DNA from: Leeuwenhoekiella parthenopeia
Lineage (GTDB): Bacteria > Bacteroidota > Bacteroidia > Flavobacteriales > Flavobacteriaceae
DNA length: 45,639 nucleotides
Assembly: GCF_020782115.1 (NCBI RefSeq)
Contig: NZ_JAJGMW010000032.1
Location: forward strand, 1-45,639
Direction of reading: 5' to 3'
The notes under the pieces were generated by a model. The model was not told the origin of the DNA. It saw only the letters and a list, made by a program, of their open reading frames with translations, and made no database searches. The translations under genes and the position numbers were made by a program. Below, piece by piece: positions 9,165 to 19,400 of this stretch; positions within the stretch are counted from its first letter, which is position 1; each line of letters opens with the position of its first letter.

Positions 9165-9354
9165 AATACGCTGTTTTTACTAGGGTTTAAGGTTAACACC
9201 AGAATACCGAAAGCAATCCGATAAGGAAGTTCTGCTAAAATTCAAAAGCCGGTACAGGCGTAGAATTTAAGTGGTTTTCATAGCGCTGCCCTAAGATACA
9301 CAATCCTGTGACGTTTTTAAAGCAGAAAATTTTAAAGGCTTAATTGTGCGTTGA

Positions 9355-10728
9355 TTAGCGGGAAAGAACTTGCAGGAGTCTGTCGAGAGTTTCGTCCTCA
9401 TCATCCAGCAGGTGATCGCGTATTTTGAGATCGGGGATCACGCCTTCTTCGGCATCACTCCCATTTACCCGAACGCTTTTCCCTTTTGAAAGTTGAACCA
9501 CGATACCCGTCTGAGGCAGTTTTACATAAAACACGGAAGCATATAAGGAAGGATAATCGCCGGTCTCCTCGCCTACCAGCGTCGCCCAACCGTAATCCTG
9601 AAGCTGACTGGCAGTGACGGCCGCCTGAGAATGCGATTGGCGGTTGATCAGCGCATAGACAGTTCCCGTAAAACGTTGGTTTTCAGGTTTGGGCTCATAA
9701 GCTTCAAAGGCGTAATCGTAAATTTCACCATCAGCGTGCGTGAGGGCTTCCTTCCAAAACGCAGCGGTGGTGTCGCGCTCGCTGCGCACATGTTCTTTCA
9801 GGGCTTTACTGGTTTTAAGACTGAAGGAGGAATTCCACCGAAAAGGCCGGTCTGCAATATAACTGAGGAGGTAATCGCTCTGGCTGTCATTTCCGCCGGA
9901 ATTGTTGCGTAAATCGAGAATCAGAGTATCGGTTTTGGTTTTGCGTATTTCGGTAAAGGCCGAATCAACAAAGGCTTTAAATTGTTCCTCATCCCCACTG
10001 AAGCTTCCCAATTTCATATAGGCTTTGTTTTGTATAAAGCGGAAATCCTGAACGCCGTCGAGCGTTTCATTTCGCAGGCTTTCATAACCGGAAATACCGG
10101 CTACAGCGGGCACTTCAATTAAGACGGACTTCCCATCCTGAAGCGCTTCGACCTGGAAAGACGAAACACTGCCAAACACCTGCCAGTAAATTCTGGGAAA
10201 GGAGAAAAGTTCCATCTTCGCGTTTTTTAGATACTCCCGCTCACCGGCCAGATGCGGATGCAGTTTCGCCAATACTTCAGGCATGGGCATCCCATTAATG
10301 CTGAGAATTTCAGTCCCGGGACGGAGTGCTTCAGTTGCAGACCAGTTTTTACGCACAAAGCTTTTATCGTCCTCAAAAGTGAGTTCTAACGGAAACACCG
10401 TTCCGCCGCCGCTTACATATTCGATATACGACTGCGCAGGAAACGGAATGGAGGTATGCCCCATTTTGACCACATCGACCATTCGCTGAAACAGGTTGGT
10501 CGTTTCCAGAAAATTCAGGGAATCTCTTTTAATTTCAGATTTTAAACCATCGTAAACCGAATCAAATTCAGCCTTGGTAGTATAGGCATACGCGTTGTAA
10601 TTGGCATTGATGAGCAAGTTTTTGAGCTCGTTCAAATCTTCAGCAACCTGTTGCTTTGAAAATCGGGATTGTGCGTTTGCCGAAATCAGAAACAAAGACA
10701 CTAAAATGAAAAACAGAAGTTTACGCAT
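9355..10728 (-). CDS. S41-family (C-terminal processing type) serine peptidase, exported
   Basis: This is a 457-residue protein with a cleavable signal peptide (cut after SANA or ANAQ). The central segment resembles a PDZ-like region (TEILSINGMPMPEVLAKL). The peptidase core follows, with TLILDLRNNSGGNDSQSDYL and then ALINRQSHSQAAVTASQLQD, which carries the candidate catalytic serine. The region GEETGDYPSLYASVFYVKLP and the closing DGVIPD-like sequence EEGVIPDLKI are also typical of S41 tail-specific and tricorn-like peptidases. It probably acts in the periplasm or at the cell surface. The gene is followed on the same strand by nothing close and is preceded 36 bases away by the esterase gene, so they may be cotranscribed. 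Confidence 0.88.
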   Translation of the reverse strand: MRKLLFFILVSLFLISANAQSRFSKQQVAEDLNELKNLLINANYNAYAYTTKAEFDSVYDGLKSEIKRDSLNFLETTNLFQRMVDVVKMGHTSIPFPAQSYIEYVSGGGTVFPLELTFEDDKSFVRKNWSATEALRPGTEILSINGMPMPEVLAKLHPHLAGEREYLKNAKMELFSFPRIYWQVFGSVSSFQVEALQDGKSVLIEVPAVAGISGYESLRNETLDGVQDFRFIQNKAYMKLGSFSGDEEQFKAFVDSAFTEIRKTKTDTLILDLRNNSGGNDSQSDYLLSYIADRPFRWNSSFSLKTSKALKEHVRSERDTTAAFWKEALTHADGEIYDYAFEAYEPKPENQRFTGTVYALINRQSHSQAAVTASQLQDYGWATLVGEETGDYPSLYASVFYVKLPQTGIVVQLSKGKSVRVNGSDAEEGVIPDLKIRDHLLDDEDETLDRLLQVLSR

Positions 10729-10764
10729 AGCTGAACCTTAGATGTATTCGGCTAAAAATAGCAT

Positions 10765-12225
10765 TTATTGGCGAATAGAATCGCCTTTAAAAATCTGAAA
10801 CTCCAGCAGACTTGATGTTGAAAAAGATTCCAGATTGGCGTTTGTCTCGTTTTTAAGGTGTCGGTCAAAAAAGGCTGTGACCAGATCGCTTACGATGTGG
10901 ATACCTTCTTCAGCATCAATGCTTCCGGTGCCTGCCAAAGCCGAAACAGGAACCATAAACGGAATGTCCATAAAATTGGGATGCCCGGAATTCAGCAATT
11001 TGGCCTCGTAAAAATAGTCGGTACTTTTTTTGAGGTAAATATGTGCGTTCAGGTCTTCGTGCTCCGCAGGCCAGTCTGCCGAAACGTACAAAAACGGCTT
11101 TTGAAACAGGGTATCTATTTTAGTTCCCCATTGAATGCCGTCGAGATTGGCTCCGGCTTTAATGCGTGCATCTGAAAGGCTAAGCCTGCCCGCCGCTCCC
11201 CCACCAACCGAATGCCCAAAAGCACCTACCTGATTGAGATTCATCTTGTTCTTCAAAAACCCACTGCTATTCCATTGCGGTAAACGATCTAAAACCTCCT
11301 GCATATCCTGCACCCAACGCTCCTGGATATCGCCTTCAAAATAGTCTTGCACGGCATCGCGTACAATCTTTTGGCGCTGCTCAAAGGAGATCGAATCGCG
11401 AAAAGCCTGCTGAATGGGTGTAATGGTTTCCATCTGATTTGCGGCAATTTGTCTTTGATACTCGTAATCGAAATACACTTCACTCCCATCCGGAAAGGTA
11501 GTTCCCAGGCTTTCATAGGTGTGATTCATAGTGATGACGATATAGCCTTGGCTGGCGATTTCACTCAATAAAGCATAATACCCGGTGGCCTTGGAGCCGT
11601 AGCCGTGCGAAAAAATCAAAACCGGGAAGCGTCCTTCGGCAAATGGAGCTTCGGGATGCACATAGGTCTTCACATAATCCAGATAATTAAGCGCCGAAGC
11701 AGGCAGGCCGTATTTCAACGCAAAAGCATCGCGACCGGCACCCGGGACATAGGTTTCAGTTGGCGCATCATCTGCAATCGCGGGATACCAGACTTTGAGC
11801 ATGAGTTGGCGTTTGTCTTCTAGATTCTCTGTGATTGGTTCAGGTTTGTTGGTTTCCAGATGTATGTTTTTTGAGCCTACGGCGAAAGGTCCGCGGGGCT
11901 CGGGCAATTTAAAAACCGGCAAAACCAGTGGCAACACCCAGGCCGGGACCAGCAATAACAGATATCCCAGACCTCTCAACACGGATAGCGCTGAAAATCG
12001 AAACGGATTTTCTGCATTTGCAAATCTTATGCGTACGGCTAAAATCACGATAAGTAGATAGCCCGGAAGCAATTGCCAACGATAGCCTTCAACGACCAAC
12101 TGGAGGATTATCAAAACAGCGAGTCCGCCTATCAAATAATAAGAACTGAATTTACGGGCTAAAAATTTCCAGCAAAACGGTAAAATGGTGAGCGATACGA
12201 GCAGTATGATTTCAAATAGACGCAT
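10765..12225 (-). CDS. Alpha/beta hydrolase of the PAF-acetylhydrolase/dienelactone type with membrane N terminus
   Basis: The protein has 486 residues. The first roughly 115 contain about four hydrophobic membrane segments, and the rest is an alpha/beta hydrolase domain. The nucleophile elbow is GAFGHSVGGGAA, with the oxyanion-type motif PVLIFSHGYGS upstream. LDGIQWG probably carries the acid, and SGHPNFMD the histidine. This arrangement matches platelet-activating-factor acetylhydrolase-like esterases (isoform II group), which cleave short acyl chains; the true substrate is unknown. The membrane part would hold the catalytic domain at the inner membrane. A TAnnTTTG box lies 29 bases upstream of the start. 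Confidence 0.85.
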   Translation of the reverse strand: MRLFEIILLVSLTILPFCWKFLARKFSSYYLIGGLAVLIILQLVVEGYRWQLLPGYLLIVILAVRIRFANAENPFRFSALSVLRGLGYLLLLVPAWVLPLVLPVFKLPEPRGPFAVGSKNIHLETNKPEPITENLEDKRQLMLKVWYPAIADDAPTETYVPGAGRDAFALKYGLPASALNYLDYVKTYVHPEAPFAEGRFPVLIFSHGYGSKATGYYALLSEIASQGYIVITMNHTYESLGTTFPDGSEVYFDYEYQRQIAANQMETITPIQQAFRDSISFEQRQKIVRDAVQDYFEGDIQERWVQDMQEVLDRLPQWNSSGFLKNKMNLNQVGAFGHSVGGGAAGRLSLSDARIKAGANLDGIQWGTKIDTLFQKPFLYVSADWPAEHEDLNAHIYLKKSTDYFYEAKLLNSGHPNFMDIPFMVPVSALAGTGSIDAEEGIHIVSDLVTAFFDRHLKNETNANLESFSTSSLLEFQIFKGDSIRQ

Positions 12226-12254
12226 AGAACTACTTTAAAGGTTTGAATACCTTA

Positions 12255-12262
12255 CAAAAGTA
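12255..12262 (-). promoter_or_regulatory. Candidate -7 promoter box for the hydrolase gene
   Basis: The minus strand reads TACTTTTG, a match to the Bacteroidota -7 consensus TAnnTTTG, 29 bases before the ATG at 12225. No clear TTG was found at the expected -33 distance. Confidence 0.4.
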
Positions 12263-12339
12263 TCAGGTAGACCTTAGCGATGCCATGTGGAATCCCCTGC
12301 TAATGCGGTTGTTTGTCGCTGGGATAGGGAGTTTGTGCT

Positions 12340-13158
12340 CTATTTGCTTCCTTCTAAAGTATTCTGAAGCTCCTCACTTAGAGTTTTATCAATCAAATCA
12401 TTCAGGACCCCCGTTTCAAAATTGTATTTTTTAATACGGGTGGGCTCATTGAATTCGGTATAGCGACCATCTTCATTTTTATCTATACCAAATGATAAAA
12501 TTAAATCTTTAGTGTTATACAGAAAGTCATATTGGTAGGCGTCCATTCCGCTCTGCGAAATAGTTTTTAATTCGTTCTGTGCAAACGAATAAACATACAA
12601 TGAGGAAAGATCCTGCAGGTTTATGACCCCGTCTTTGTAGGTGTCTGAATTGGAAGCCTGAATCAGAATTAAAATATCATCTTCAAAATACTCGGTACGG
12701 ATGTTATTGAAATTGATACGCTTTTCAAATAACTTATTGGTAGTCTGGGATTTTGCATCATAGAGCAGCAGATTATTGAATTTACCATAAAAATTAGCAG
12801 AGTACCTCTCGTCTTCATTTTCATAATAATCAGACGAGCTTGCCATCGCCTTTAATAATCCGCTGTTAATATCTTCTTCCTCTTCCAGATTTTTATGAGA
12901 AACCGGAATCATATAAATAGAATTGACGGTATCAACCAGTTTCGGGGTATTATAAGAAATCACCTGTTGCCTCTTCTGTTTACGCTGCAACTCTTCAATT
13001 TTCTCGTCAGATAATATGCCTGTTTCCTCGGGGTAGTTGTTTCGTCGCATATCATTTATGGTATATACGAGAAAGGAAAAGAGCGCAATTAATAGAAAAA
13101 TCACGGCAACACTACCCAATATCGCTAACAAACGTTTGTTATAAGTTTCCAGTTTCAT
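12340..13158 (-). CDS. Membrane-anchored protein with EF-hand-like loops, unknown function
   Basis: The protein has 272 residues. Residues 10-33 form one membrane segment, leaving a large soluble part, presumably periplasmic. Residues 60-100 include the short motif IYMIPVSHKN. Two aspartate-rich loops look like calcium-binding EF-hand loops: SDTYKDGVINLQD (from Asp172) and DKNEDGRYTEFNE (from Asp226, with the D-x-N-x-D-G core). I do not recognise the family. The gene begins 14 bases after the stop of the RDD gene, so the two form an operon and probably act together at the inner membrane. Calcium binding is inferred from the loop pattern only. Confidence 0.75.
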   Translation of the reverse strand: MKLETYNKRLLAILGSVAVIFLLIALFSFLVYTINDMRRNNYPEETGILSDEKIEELQRKQKRQQVISYNTPKLVDTVNSIYMIPVSHKNLEEEEDINSGLLKAMASSSDYYENEDERYSANFYGKFNNLLLYDAKSQTTNKLFEKRINFNNIRTEYFEDDILILIQASNSDTYKDGVINLQDLSSLYVYSFAQNELKTISQSGMDAYQYDFLYNTKDLILSFGIDKNEDGRYTEFNEPTRIKKYNFETGVLNDLIDKTLSEELQNTLEGSK

Positions 13159-13172
13159 ACTACTTATTCTTT

Positions 13173-13625
13173 TTATCCAGGTTGATCCAAATCCTTAGCA
13201 CGAACAACAATCGTTCTTCCCCATAAATCTCCTAAACGCTGGCGTTTAGCTGTGTTTTTTATTGTAATGATCCCAACAAGCCCAAAAAAGCTCATATCAA
13301 TTACATCGCAAAAATGTCTTTTGAAGGATTCGCCAAAAGTGAGCTTACGATTTCTCCCATTTTGCGGGATGGCTCTTAAGCCTGCAATCGTATTACCTAC
13401 AGTTGCGCCCAACCAAATCTCTACTCCGATAGTCATTAAAAACCAGAATATAACAGGTACCAAAGCAGGCAGTCCTTCGATGGAGTAATTCGCTTCTTCA
13501 TCAGGTGTACCAAAAGAAAATAAATACGTAAGGAAGAATGCATATATCAGGGTATAGTCGATAAGTCCTGCAAGAATGCGATATCGTATATTAGATTTTG
13601 GGGGTATTTCCATTGTTGAGTCCAT
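13173..13625 (-). CDS. RDD-family integral membrane protein
   Basis: This is a 150-residue inner-membrane protein. The N-terminal RILAGLIDYTLIYAFFL is the classic RDD opening (Arg, then Asp in the first membrane helix). The family's second signature is also present in VGNTIAGLRAIPQNG, followed by a final helix and RQRLGDLWGRTIVV. RDD proteins have about three membrane helices; some are linked to ion or metal exchange, but most are uncharacterised. It is the first gene of a two-gene operon with the EF-hand-like protein. A 16-base palindrome lies about 40 bases upstream of its start. Confidence 0.9.
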   Translation of the reverse strand: MDSTMEIPPKSNIRYRILAGLIDYTLIYAFFLTYLFSFGTPDEEANYSIEGLPALVPVIFWFLMTIGVEIWLGATVGNTIAGLRAIPQNGRNRKLTFGESFKRHFCDVIDMSFFGLVGIITIKNTAKRQRLGDLWGRTIVVRAKDLDQPG

Positions 13626-13666
13626 TCAAAACTAAAGGCAAAATATTCTTTATTTTTTGTTTTGAA

Positions 13667-13682
13667 TTATGGAATTCCATAA
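13667..13682. promoter_or_regulatory. 16-base perfect palindrome upstream of the RDD operon
   Basis: TTATGGAATTCCATAA is perfectly self-complementary and lies 41 bases before the start of the RDD gene, in the region shared with the divergent BamA-like gene. It could be an operator for a dimeric repressor. There is no direct evidence of function. Confidence 0.35.
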
Positions 13683-13892
13683 AACTTCACAAATAGCCTT
13701 TGCGGATAAGGACTCATCTAAATGCATAAGACAATCTGCTACACGGCTTTTATCAATCAATACCTACTTCATAAATTCATATTTCGTATTTCCTACTTTC
13801 CTTAAGAGCCTTTAAAGTATTCAGTTGAAGCGAAGCGAAAACCTATCCCGGTGGTTAACATTCATTTATCATCTGCAGACCACTAATTGGAC

Positions 13893-13900
13893 TAACTTTG
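13893..13900 (+). promoter_or_regulatory. -7 box immediately before the BamA-like gene; likely leaderless start
   Basis: TAACTTTG matches TAnnTTTG and ends only six bases before the ATG at 13907. With the usual distance from this box to the transcription start, the mRNA would begin at or next to the start codon. This also argues against the in-frame TTG start at 13898, which would lie within the box. Confidence 0.55.
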
Positions 13901-13906
13901 GCGCCT

Positions 13907-15088
13907 ATGAAAAAGATTATGAACCCCACCTTGCTGGTGACAGGCCTTTTGCTTTGCTTCAGCTTTTCTGCCTTTGCACAGGAATCTCCGGAAGATTCCC
14001 GCAAAAAAGGCTTTATCACCCGGTACATCAATAAAATCTTTAACGATACCGTTTCGCAGGAAAAATCACAATTTCTCTTTTATCCGGTTATGGGCGTTCG
14101 TCCTGAAACGGGTTTAGAATTTGGTGTTGTGCCTTTAATGGTTTTTTATGCCAATGAAGACACCAATAACAGGCTTAGCGAAATCAACGCCTATGCCTTT
14201 TTTACGTTTAATGGCCAGTACGGCCTGCGCATCAACCACGCCATTTACTCAGATCAGGACAAATGGTTTTTTCTGGGAGACCTTGATTTTGAACAGTTCC
14301 CTTTGAAATATTATGGTATTGGCAATGACGTTCCCGAAGACAATATCGCTATCGTAGATGCGACGCAGATTCAGATTAAAGAGCGCGTATTACGCAAGGT
14401 TCTTGACAACTTTTACATTGGCCTGGAAACCGATTTCAGAAGTCTTACCAACGTAAGTTTTGAGTCTCCCGAAGACAGCGATCAACCTCTGTATATCGAG
14501 TTACCTTTTGGCGCAGGCGGCTCAACCAATTTTGGTATGGGTATAGGCTTTGTATATGATGAGCGCCATAACGTCCTCAACGAACGCGATGCCTTTTTTA
14601 GTGAATTTGCCTATCTCAATTACAATCCGTTTTGGCAAAGTGATGTCAAATACCAACTTATAACTTCAGACAGCCGCTTTTTTACCCCGGTTGGCAAAAA
14701 CGACGTTCTGGCCGCACAGCTGATCGGTCAGTTTAACTTTGGAGGTGATGTGCCTTTTAATCAGTTGTCCTATCTGGGCGGTGAAAGCATTATGCGGGGG
14801 TATTTTGACGGAAGGTTTAGAGACCGAAATCAGATTGCCGCTCAGGTTGAATACCGCTTTCTACCGCTCAAACTGGGTTTTAGCAATCGCATTGGGGCAA
14901 CTGTTTTTACCGGTGTGGGCGAGGTTTTTGACGGTTGGAATGAAATCCAGATGAACAACCTGAAATGGTCTGCCGGGGCCGGGGCTCGCTTTCTTCTTTT
15001 TCAGCAAAAAGACATCTTTATACGCTTTGACTATGCGTTTACACGAGACGGAAGCAATTTTTACCTGAGTATTGGAGAGGCGTTCTAG
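13907..15088 (+). CDS. BamA/TamA-family outer-membrane beta-barrel protein (no POTRA domains)
   Basis: The protein has 393 residues from this start. It begins MKKIMNPTLLVTG with a signal peptide ending SAFAQ. The body is a beta-barrel of the Omp85/D15 surface-antigen type. It opens with PVMGVRPETGLEFG, contains FPLKYYGIGND, and has the hallmark loop GGESIMRGYFDGRFRD, equivalent to the VRGF/Y element, before the last strands, ending in an aromatic C-terminal segment. Full BamA has five POTRA domains in front of the barrel; here there is room for none, so this is a barrel-only member found in many Bacteroidota, of uncertain cargo. It stands alone between a divergent operon and sbcD. Confidence 0.87.
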   Translation: MKKIMNPTLLVTGLLLCFSFSAFAQESPEDSRKKGFITRYINKIFNDTVSQEKSQFLFYPVMGVRPETGLEFGVVPLMVFYANEDTNNRLSEINAYAFFTFNGQYGLRINHAIYSDQDKWFFLGDLDFEQFPLKYYGIGNDVPEDNIAIVDATQIQIKERVLRKVLDNFYIGLETDFRSLTNVSFESPEDSDQPLYIELPFGAGGSTNFGMGIGFVYDERHNVLNERDAFFSEFAYLNYNPFWQSDVKYQLITSDSRFFTPVGKNDVLAAQLIGQFNFGGDVPFNQLSYLGGESIMRGYFDGRFRDRNQIAAQVEYRFLPLKLGFSNRIGATVFTGVGEVFDGWNEIQMNNLKWSAGAGARFLLFQQKDIFIRFDYAFTRDGSNFYLSIGEAF

Positions 15089-15191
15089 AGCCTGAAATAC
15101 TACATTTTTAAATACACCTGACCCGAAACAGCAGGCATTAGTCACTTAATTTGTAACTTCGGTTTTCCCGCAAAGCAGCAAAAAAACAGTG

Positions 15192-16409
15192 ATGAAAATC
15201 CTCCATACCGCCGACTGGCACATCGGCAAAAAGCTACATAAACACTACCTCCACGAAGACTTTGAGCGCTTTATAACCTGGTTGCTCACCTGCATACAGG
15301 AACATCAGGTTGAAGTGGTTTTGATTTCGGGTGACGTGTTTGACCTGGCCAATCCTTCAGCCGAAGCACGCAGGCAGTACTATTTGGCACTCAAAAAACT
15401 GAGCAACCTCAATTGCAAAATCATCATTACCGGCGGCAATCACGACTCACCCTCGATGCTGGACGCGCCTCGTGAAATACTCGAAGCCCTTAACGTACAC
15501 ATCATCGGCGGGATGCCTCAGGATCCCGCTCAATGTCTCATCCCTATCCGCAATAAAGCAGGTGAAGTCGAACTGGTTGTGGCAGCGATTTCGTTTTTGC
15601 GGGATAGTGATCTGCGCGCTGCCGAAGAAGGGGTGAGCTATGACACCCGTATTGAAGCCATTCGCAAAGGCATTGAAGCCGTGTTTGCGCAGGCAGCCGC
15701 GCTTTGTAAACAGCGATTTCCGGGTCTTCCAGTGATCGCAATGGGGCATCTGTATGCCGCAGGCATCGAGTCCTCCGAAAGCGAGCGCGACATTCAAATA
15801 GGGAATCAGGCGGCTTTTCAGGCAAGTCAGTTTGGTGACTATTTCAGCTATGTGGCATTAGGCCATATTCACAAACCGCAACGCATCAACGCGGCAATTC
15901 CCGCCTTTTACAGCGGCTCGCCATTACCCCTTTCGTTTAGTGAACGAAAAGATGAAAAACGCGTACTACTATTGGATACTGAGGCTGGTTTTGAGCCGAA
16001 AAGCCTGGCTATCCCTGCTTTTCGCAAGCTGATAAAAGTGAGTGGTACTTTAGACCAAATCAAAGCCAAACTGAGCATACTTTCCGCCGAAGGCGAACTC
16101 ACCAATCTGATTGAAGTCGAGCTGCTCGAAGAAGATTTTGACGCGAGGCTCATAAGCGAATTGGACGATCTCGTGACGCAGTTTGACAAGCCCGGAATGG
16201 AGATCGTTAAGCATCGTGCGAGCTTTAAAAACCGACTTCGCGAAACCGGAAAACTCTTTGATTCGCACCAAAAGCTTGAAGATTTAAAACCCCGGGAAGT
16301 TTTTGCCAAAATGCTGGAGCAAAACAGTTATGATGCCGAAACCAAAGCCGAAGTGACCCGCGCCTTTCAGGAACTGGTAGAACAGATAACCAATGCAGAC
16401 CCCGCTTAG
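15192..16409 (+). CDS. sbcD: SbcD, Mre11-like nuclease subunit of the SbcCD exonuclease
   Basis: SbcD is the metallophosphoesterase subunit of SbcCD. It cuts hairpins and protein-blocked DNA ends together with the SbcC ATPase. All the metal-binding motifs are in order: ILHTADWHIGKKLH, VLISGDVFDLANPS, IIITGGNHDSPSM, AMGHLYAAG and ALGHIHKPQ. The ATG at 15192 gives 405 residues; a GTG one codon earlier is possible. sbcC follows after 63 bases, so they are cotranscribed. The stop is an in-frame TAG after NADPA, and the same frame continues with 15 plausible codons (PESLQELNKNLKLLR) to a TAA at 16455. The C terminus may therefore have been shortened recently. Confidence 0.96.
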   Translation: MKILHTADWHIGKKLHKHYLHEDFERFITWLLTCIQEHQVEVVLISGDVFDLANPSAEARRQYYLALKKLSNLNCKIIITGGNHDSPSMLDAPREILEALNVHIIGGMPQDPAQCLIPIRNKAGEVELVVAAISFLRDSDLRAAEEGVSYDTRIEAIRKGIEAVFAQAAALCKQRFPGLPVIAMGHLYAAGIESSESERDIQIGNQAAFQASQFGDYFSYVALGHIHKPQRINAAIPAFYSGSPLPLSFSERKDEKRVLLLDTEAGFEPKSLAIPAFRKLIKVSGTLDQIKAKLSILSAEGELTNLIEVELLEEDFDARLISELDDLVTQFDKPGMEIVKHRASFKNRLRETGKLFDSHQKLEDLKPREVFAKMLEQNSYDAETKAEVTRAFQELVEQITNADPA

Positions 16410-16472
16410 CCCGAAAGCCTGCAAGAGCTGAATAAAAACCTGAAACTGCTGCGATAACACCATTTAAAAGCG

Positions 16473-19400
16473 ATGAAATTATTAAAAATTGATTTTCAAA
16501 ACATCAATTCCCTTCGTGGGGAACATCATATCGATTTTACCCAGGAACCCTTTCTGCAAAACAGTCTGTTTGCGATCACGGGACCTACCGGAAGCGGTAA
16601 AACCACGATTCTCGATGTGATCTCGCTGGCGCTTTTCAATCAGGTGCCGCGTCTGGGTAAAATGAGTACTAACGAAATCCTGAAAAAAGGTGCGATCCTT
16701 ACCCGCAATCAGAGCGAAGCTTTCGCCAAAGTAACCTACCGTTGCAAAGCCGGTATTTTTGCTTCTACCTGGTCTATCTCTACCGCCCGCACCGGAAATT
16801 TACGGGACTACCATATGGAGCTCGAAAATCTGGAAAGCGGTGCACTTTTAGACCTCAAAAAATCGGATGTGCCCGCTAAGAATGAAGAACTCATCGGGCT
16901 GAGCTACGATCAGTTTATCAAAAGTGTGGTATTGGCTCAGGGCGAGTTTGCCAAGTTTCTTCAGGTGCCCAAAAAAGAACGCGGGGCTTTGCTCGAGAAA
17001 ATAACCGGCACCGAAATCTACCGCCGTATTGGGCAGGAAGTGTTTCTGAAAAACAAAGAACGTGCAGCTGCTATTGATGCTAAAAAGGGCAAAATTGAAA
17101 CCTATAAAGAGCAATTATTAGACGAGGAAGTTTATAAACTGAAGCAAACCGAAGCCGAAAAACTACAGCAGGCACGTGAAGCAATTAAGTCGAAACTGGA
17201 ACGTCTGGGTAAGGAAATCGACCTAAAAACCAAGCTACAGCAGGAAGAAGCCGAGCTGGCTAAAACCGAAAACGAACTTAAGGAGCTACGAGTCCGCCAG
17301 CAGGAATTTGATGCCGAAAAAGGACTTAAACTGAAGCGGCATCAGGAGATTCAGGTATTTAGCGACGACCTCAACACCTGGCAAAGCCTTACCGAAAAAG
17401 TCAAAGACAAGCAAAGCGAAATCACGACAGCAAGCAAGGCGATCAAAACTGCTGAAGCAGAACGCAACCGACTTAAACATGAAATCAGCGAAATGTTTAA
17501 ACTGGATGTTTCATCTGAAAATTTTTCAGAAAAGCTGGAAGTTTACAAAAGCGAATTACGTAAGCTGATAGCGGAGCGCAATACCATCGCCACCAGTTTT
17601 ACCAATACCAAAACCCATCTCAAAAGTCTGGCATCGCCACTTCATTTTGACAGCGATCCTTCCGACTCTACTGCATTTGAGGCTGAAGTAAAGCGAAACC
17701 TAACCAGTAAACAGAAAACGTACGAGGAGCTTGAAACCCGTTTTGATCTCAAGAATCAGGCGGTAAGCGATAAAAAGGAAAAACTTCAACAACAACTGAA
17801 GCAATTGCGCCAGACTGAAAAAAGCGCCACTGCAATAGAGCATCTCAAGAGCGTCCTGCAGGAACGGCAAACCGAAGCCACACAAATCACAGAGCAACAA
17901 AAAGGTTTGCCTGAACAGCTGCATGTGTTAAAGACTCAGATCGAACTCAAAGAAGCTCAGCTCGAGGCTAAACAACAAAAATTGGAGATCGAGAATCTGC
18001 AAAAGCAACTCAGTGATTACCGCCGTGAATTAATCGATAATGAGCCCTGTCCCCTCTGTGGTGCGCTGCATCATCCGTATTCTGAAGATCTTTCGTTAGC
18101 AGAAAACGGACTCAAAACGGCAATTGACGTGCTAAAGCAGGAACTTAACGAGTTATCCCAAAAACGTATGGCCACCGAAACCTCGCTAAGCCAACTGGAA
18201 AAGCAGGAAAAACTCATTCAGGAGCGCATCAGCCTGGGGACTGCCCAGCTTAAAACCGAGCAGGAAAACTTTGATAGGGAATTTAAAGACCTTTTAAAAG
18301 AAGTTTCCGCAGGCAGTTTTAAAGATCTTGAAAACAGCCTTGAAGAACAGGAACGCCAGCTTAATCAGGCTGAAAACCTGCAAAATGAACTCAAGCTGTT
18401 GCACACCTTAAAAAGTCAGACCGAAGATCTGAATACGCTCCTAAAACAGGGAAAACATGTTTCTCATGAAATCGAAAAACACTTTACGGGGAAAATTTCA
18501 GAATTCGAGCATAAGATCAACAGCATCGAAATCGCCTGGAACCGCAATGAGCAAAACCTGCAACAGCAACAGCAGCTTTTAAAAGCAGCCGAGGCTACAG
18601 CGAAACAAGTACAGGAGCAGTTGAGCAAATTGAGCGAAAAGCTGACTGCTGCACTACAACAAAAGGGCTACGACTTCATCGAAAAGGCTTTACAACAGCG
18701 CTTACCGGCAGGAGAAGCACAGGCATTGGCTAACGAGCATCAAAATTTACAAAATGCCTTGCTTCGCCTTAATACCTTACACGCCAAACTTAAAGAAGCT
18801 ATTGCCGGCCTAAAAGAAACCGCCGGTGAAATACCTCTCGAGGAACTGAAACAACAGCAGCACGAGAATAATGAAGCCCTAACAAAAAATGAAACGGCAT
18901 TTAATGAGGTTTCGCGATTGCTTAAAAACCAAAAACAAAACCTAGAAGCCATTGAGCAACTGCAGCAGGAAATAAAGACCAGTATTGAAGAATCCAGACA
19001 CTGGTACATTCTCAAGGAATTAATCGGCGACTCTAAAGGAGACAAATTCAACAATTTCGCTCAGGATCTTACCTTACAGCAATTACTGCTTTTGGCCAAT
19101 AAACGTCTGATGCAACTTACAGACCGCTATCGTATTGATCAGCCGGGTGATGAAGAAGACGATAGTCTGGTTGCCATTGATGAGCATATGGGCGGGCAAC
19201 GCCGCTCCATCAAAACCCTGAGCGGTGGCGAGACTTTTATTTTGAGTCTGGCGCTGGCATTGGCCTTGTCTGATTTGGCTTCGCGAAATATTGAAATCAA
19301 CAGCCTTTTTATTGATGAAGGTTTTGGCACCCTCGACCCGGAAACCCTTGATCAAACCCTCGATACCCTTGAAGTGCTACAAGCAGAATCGTCCAAAATG

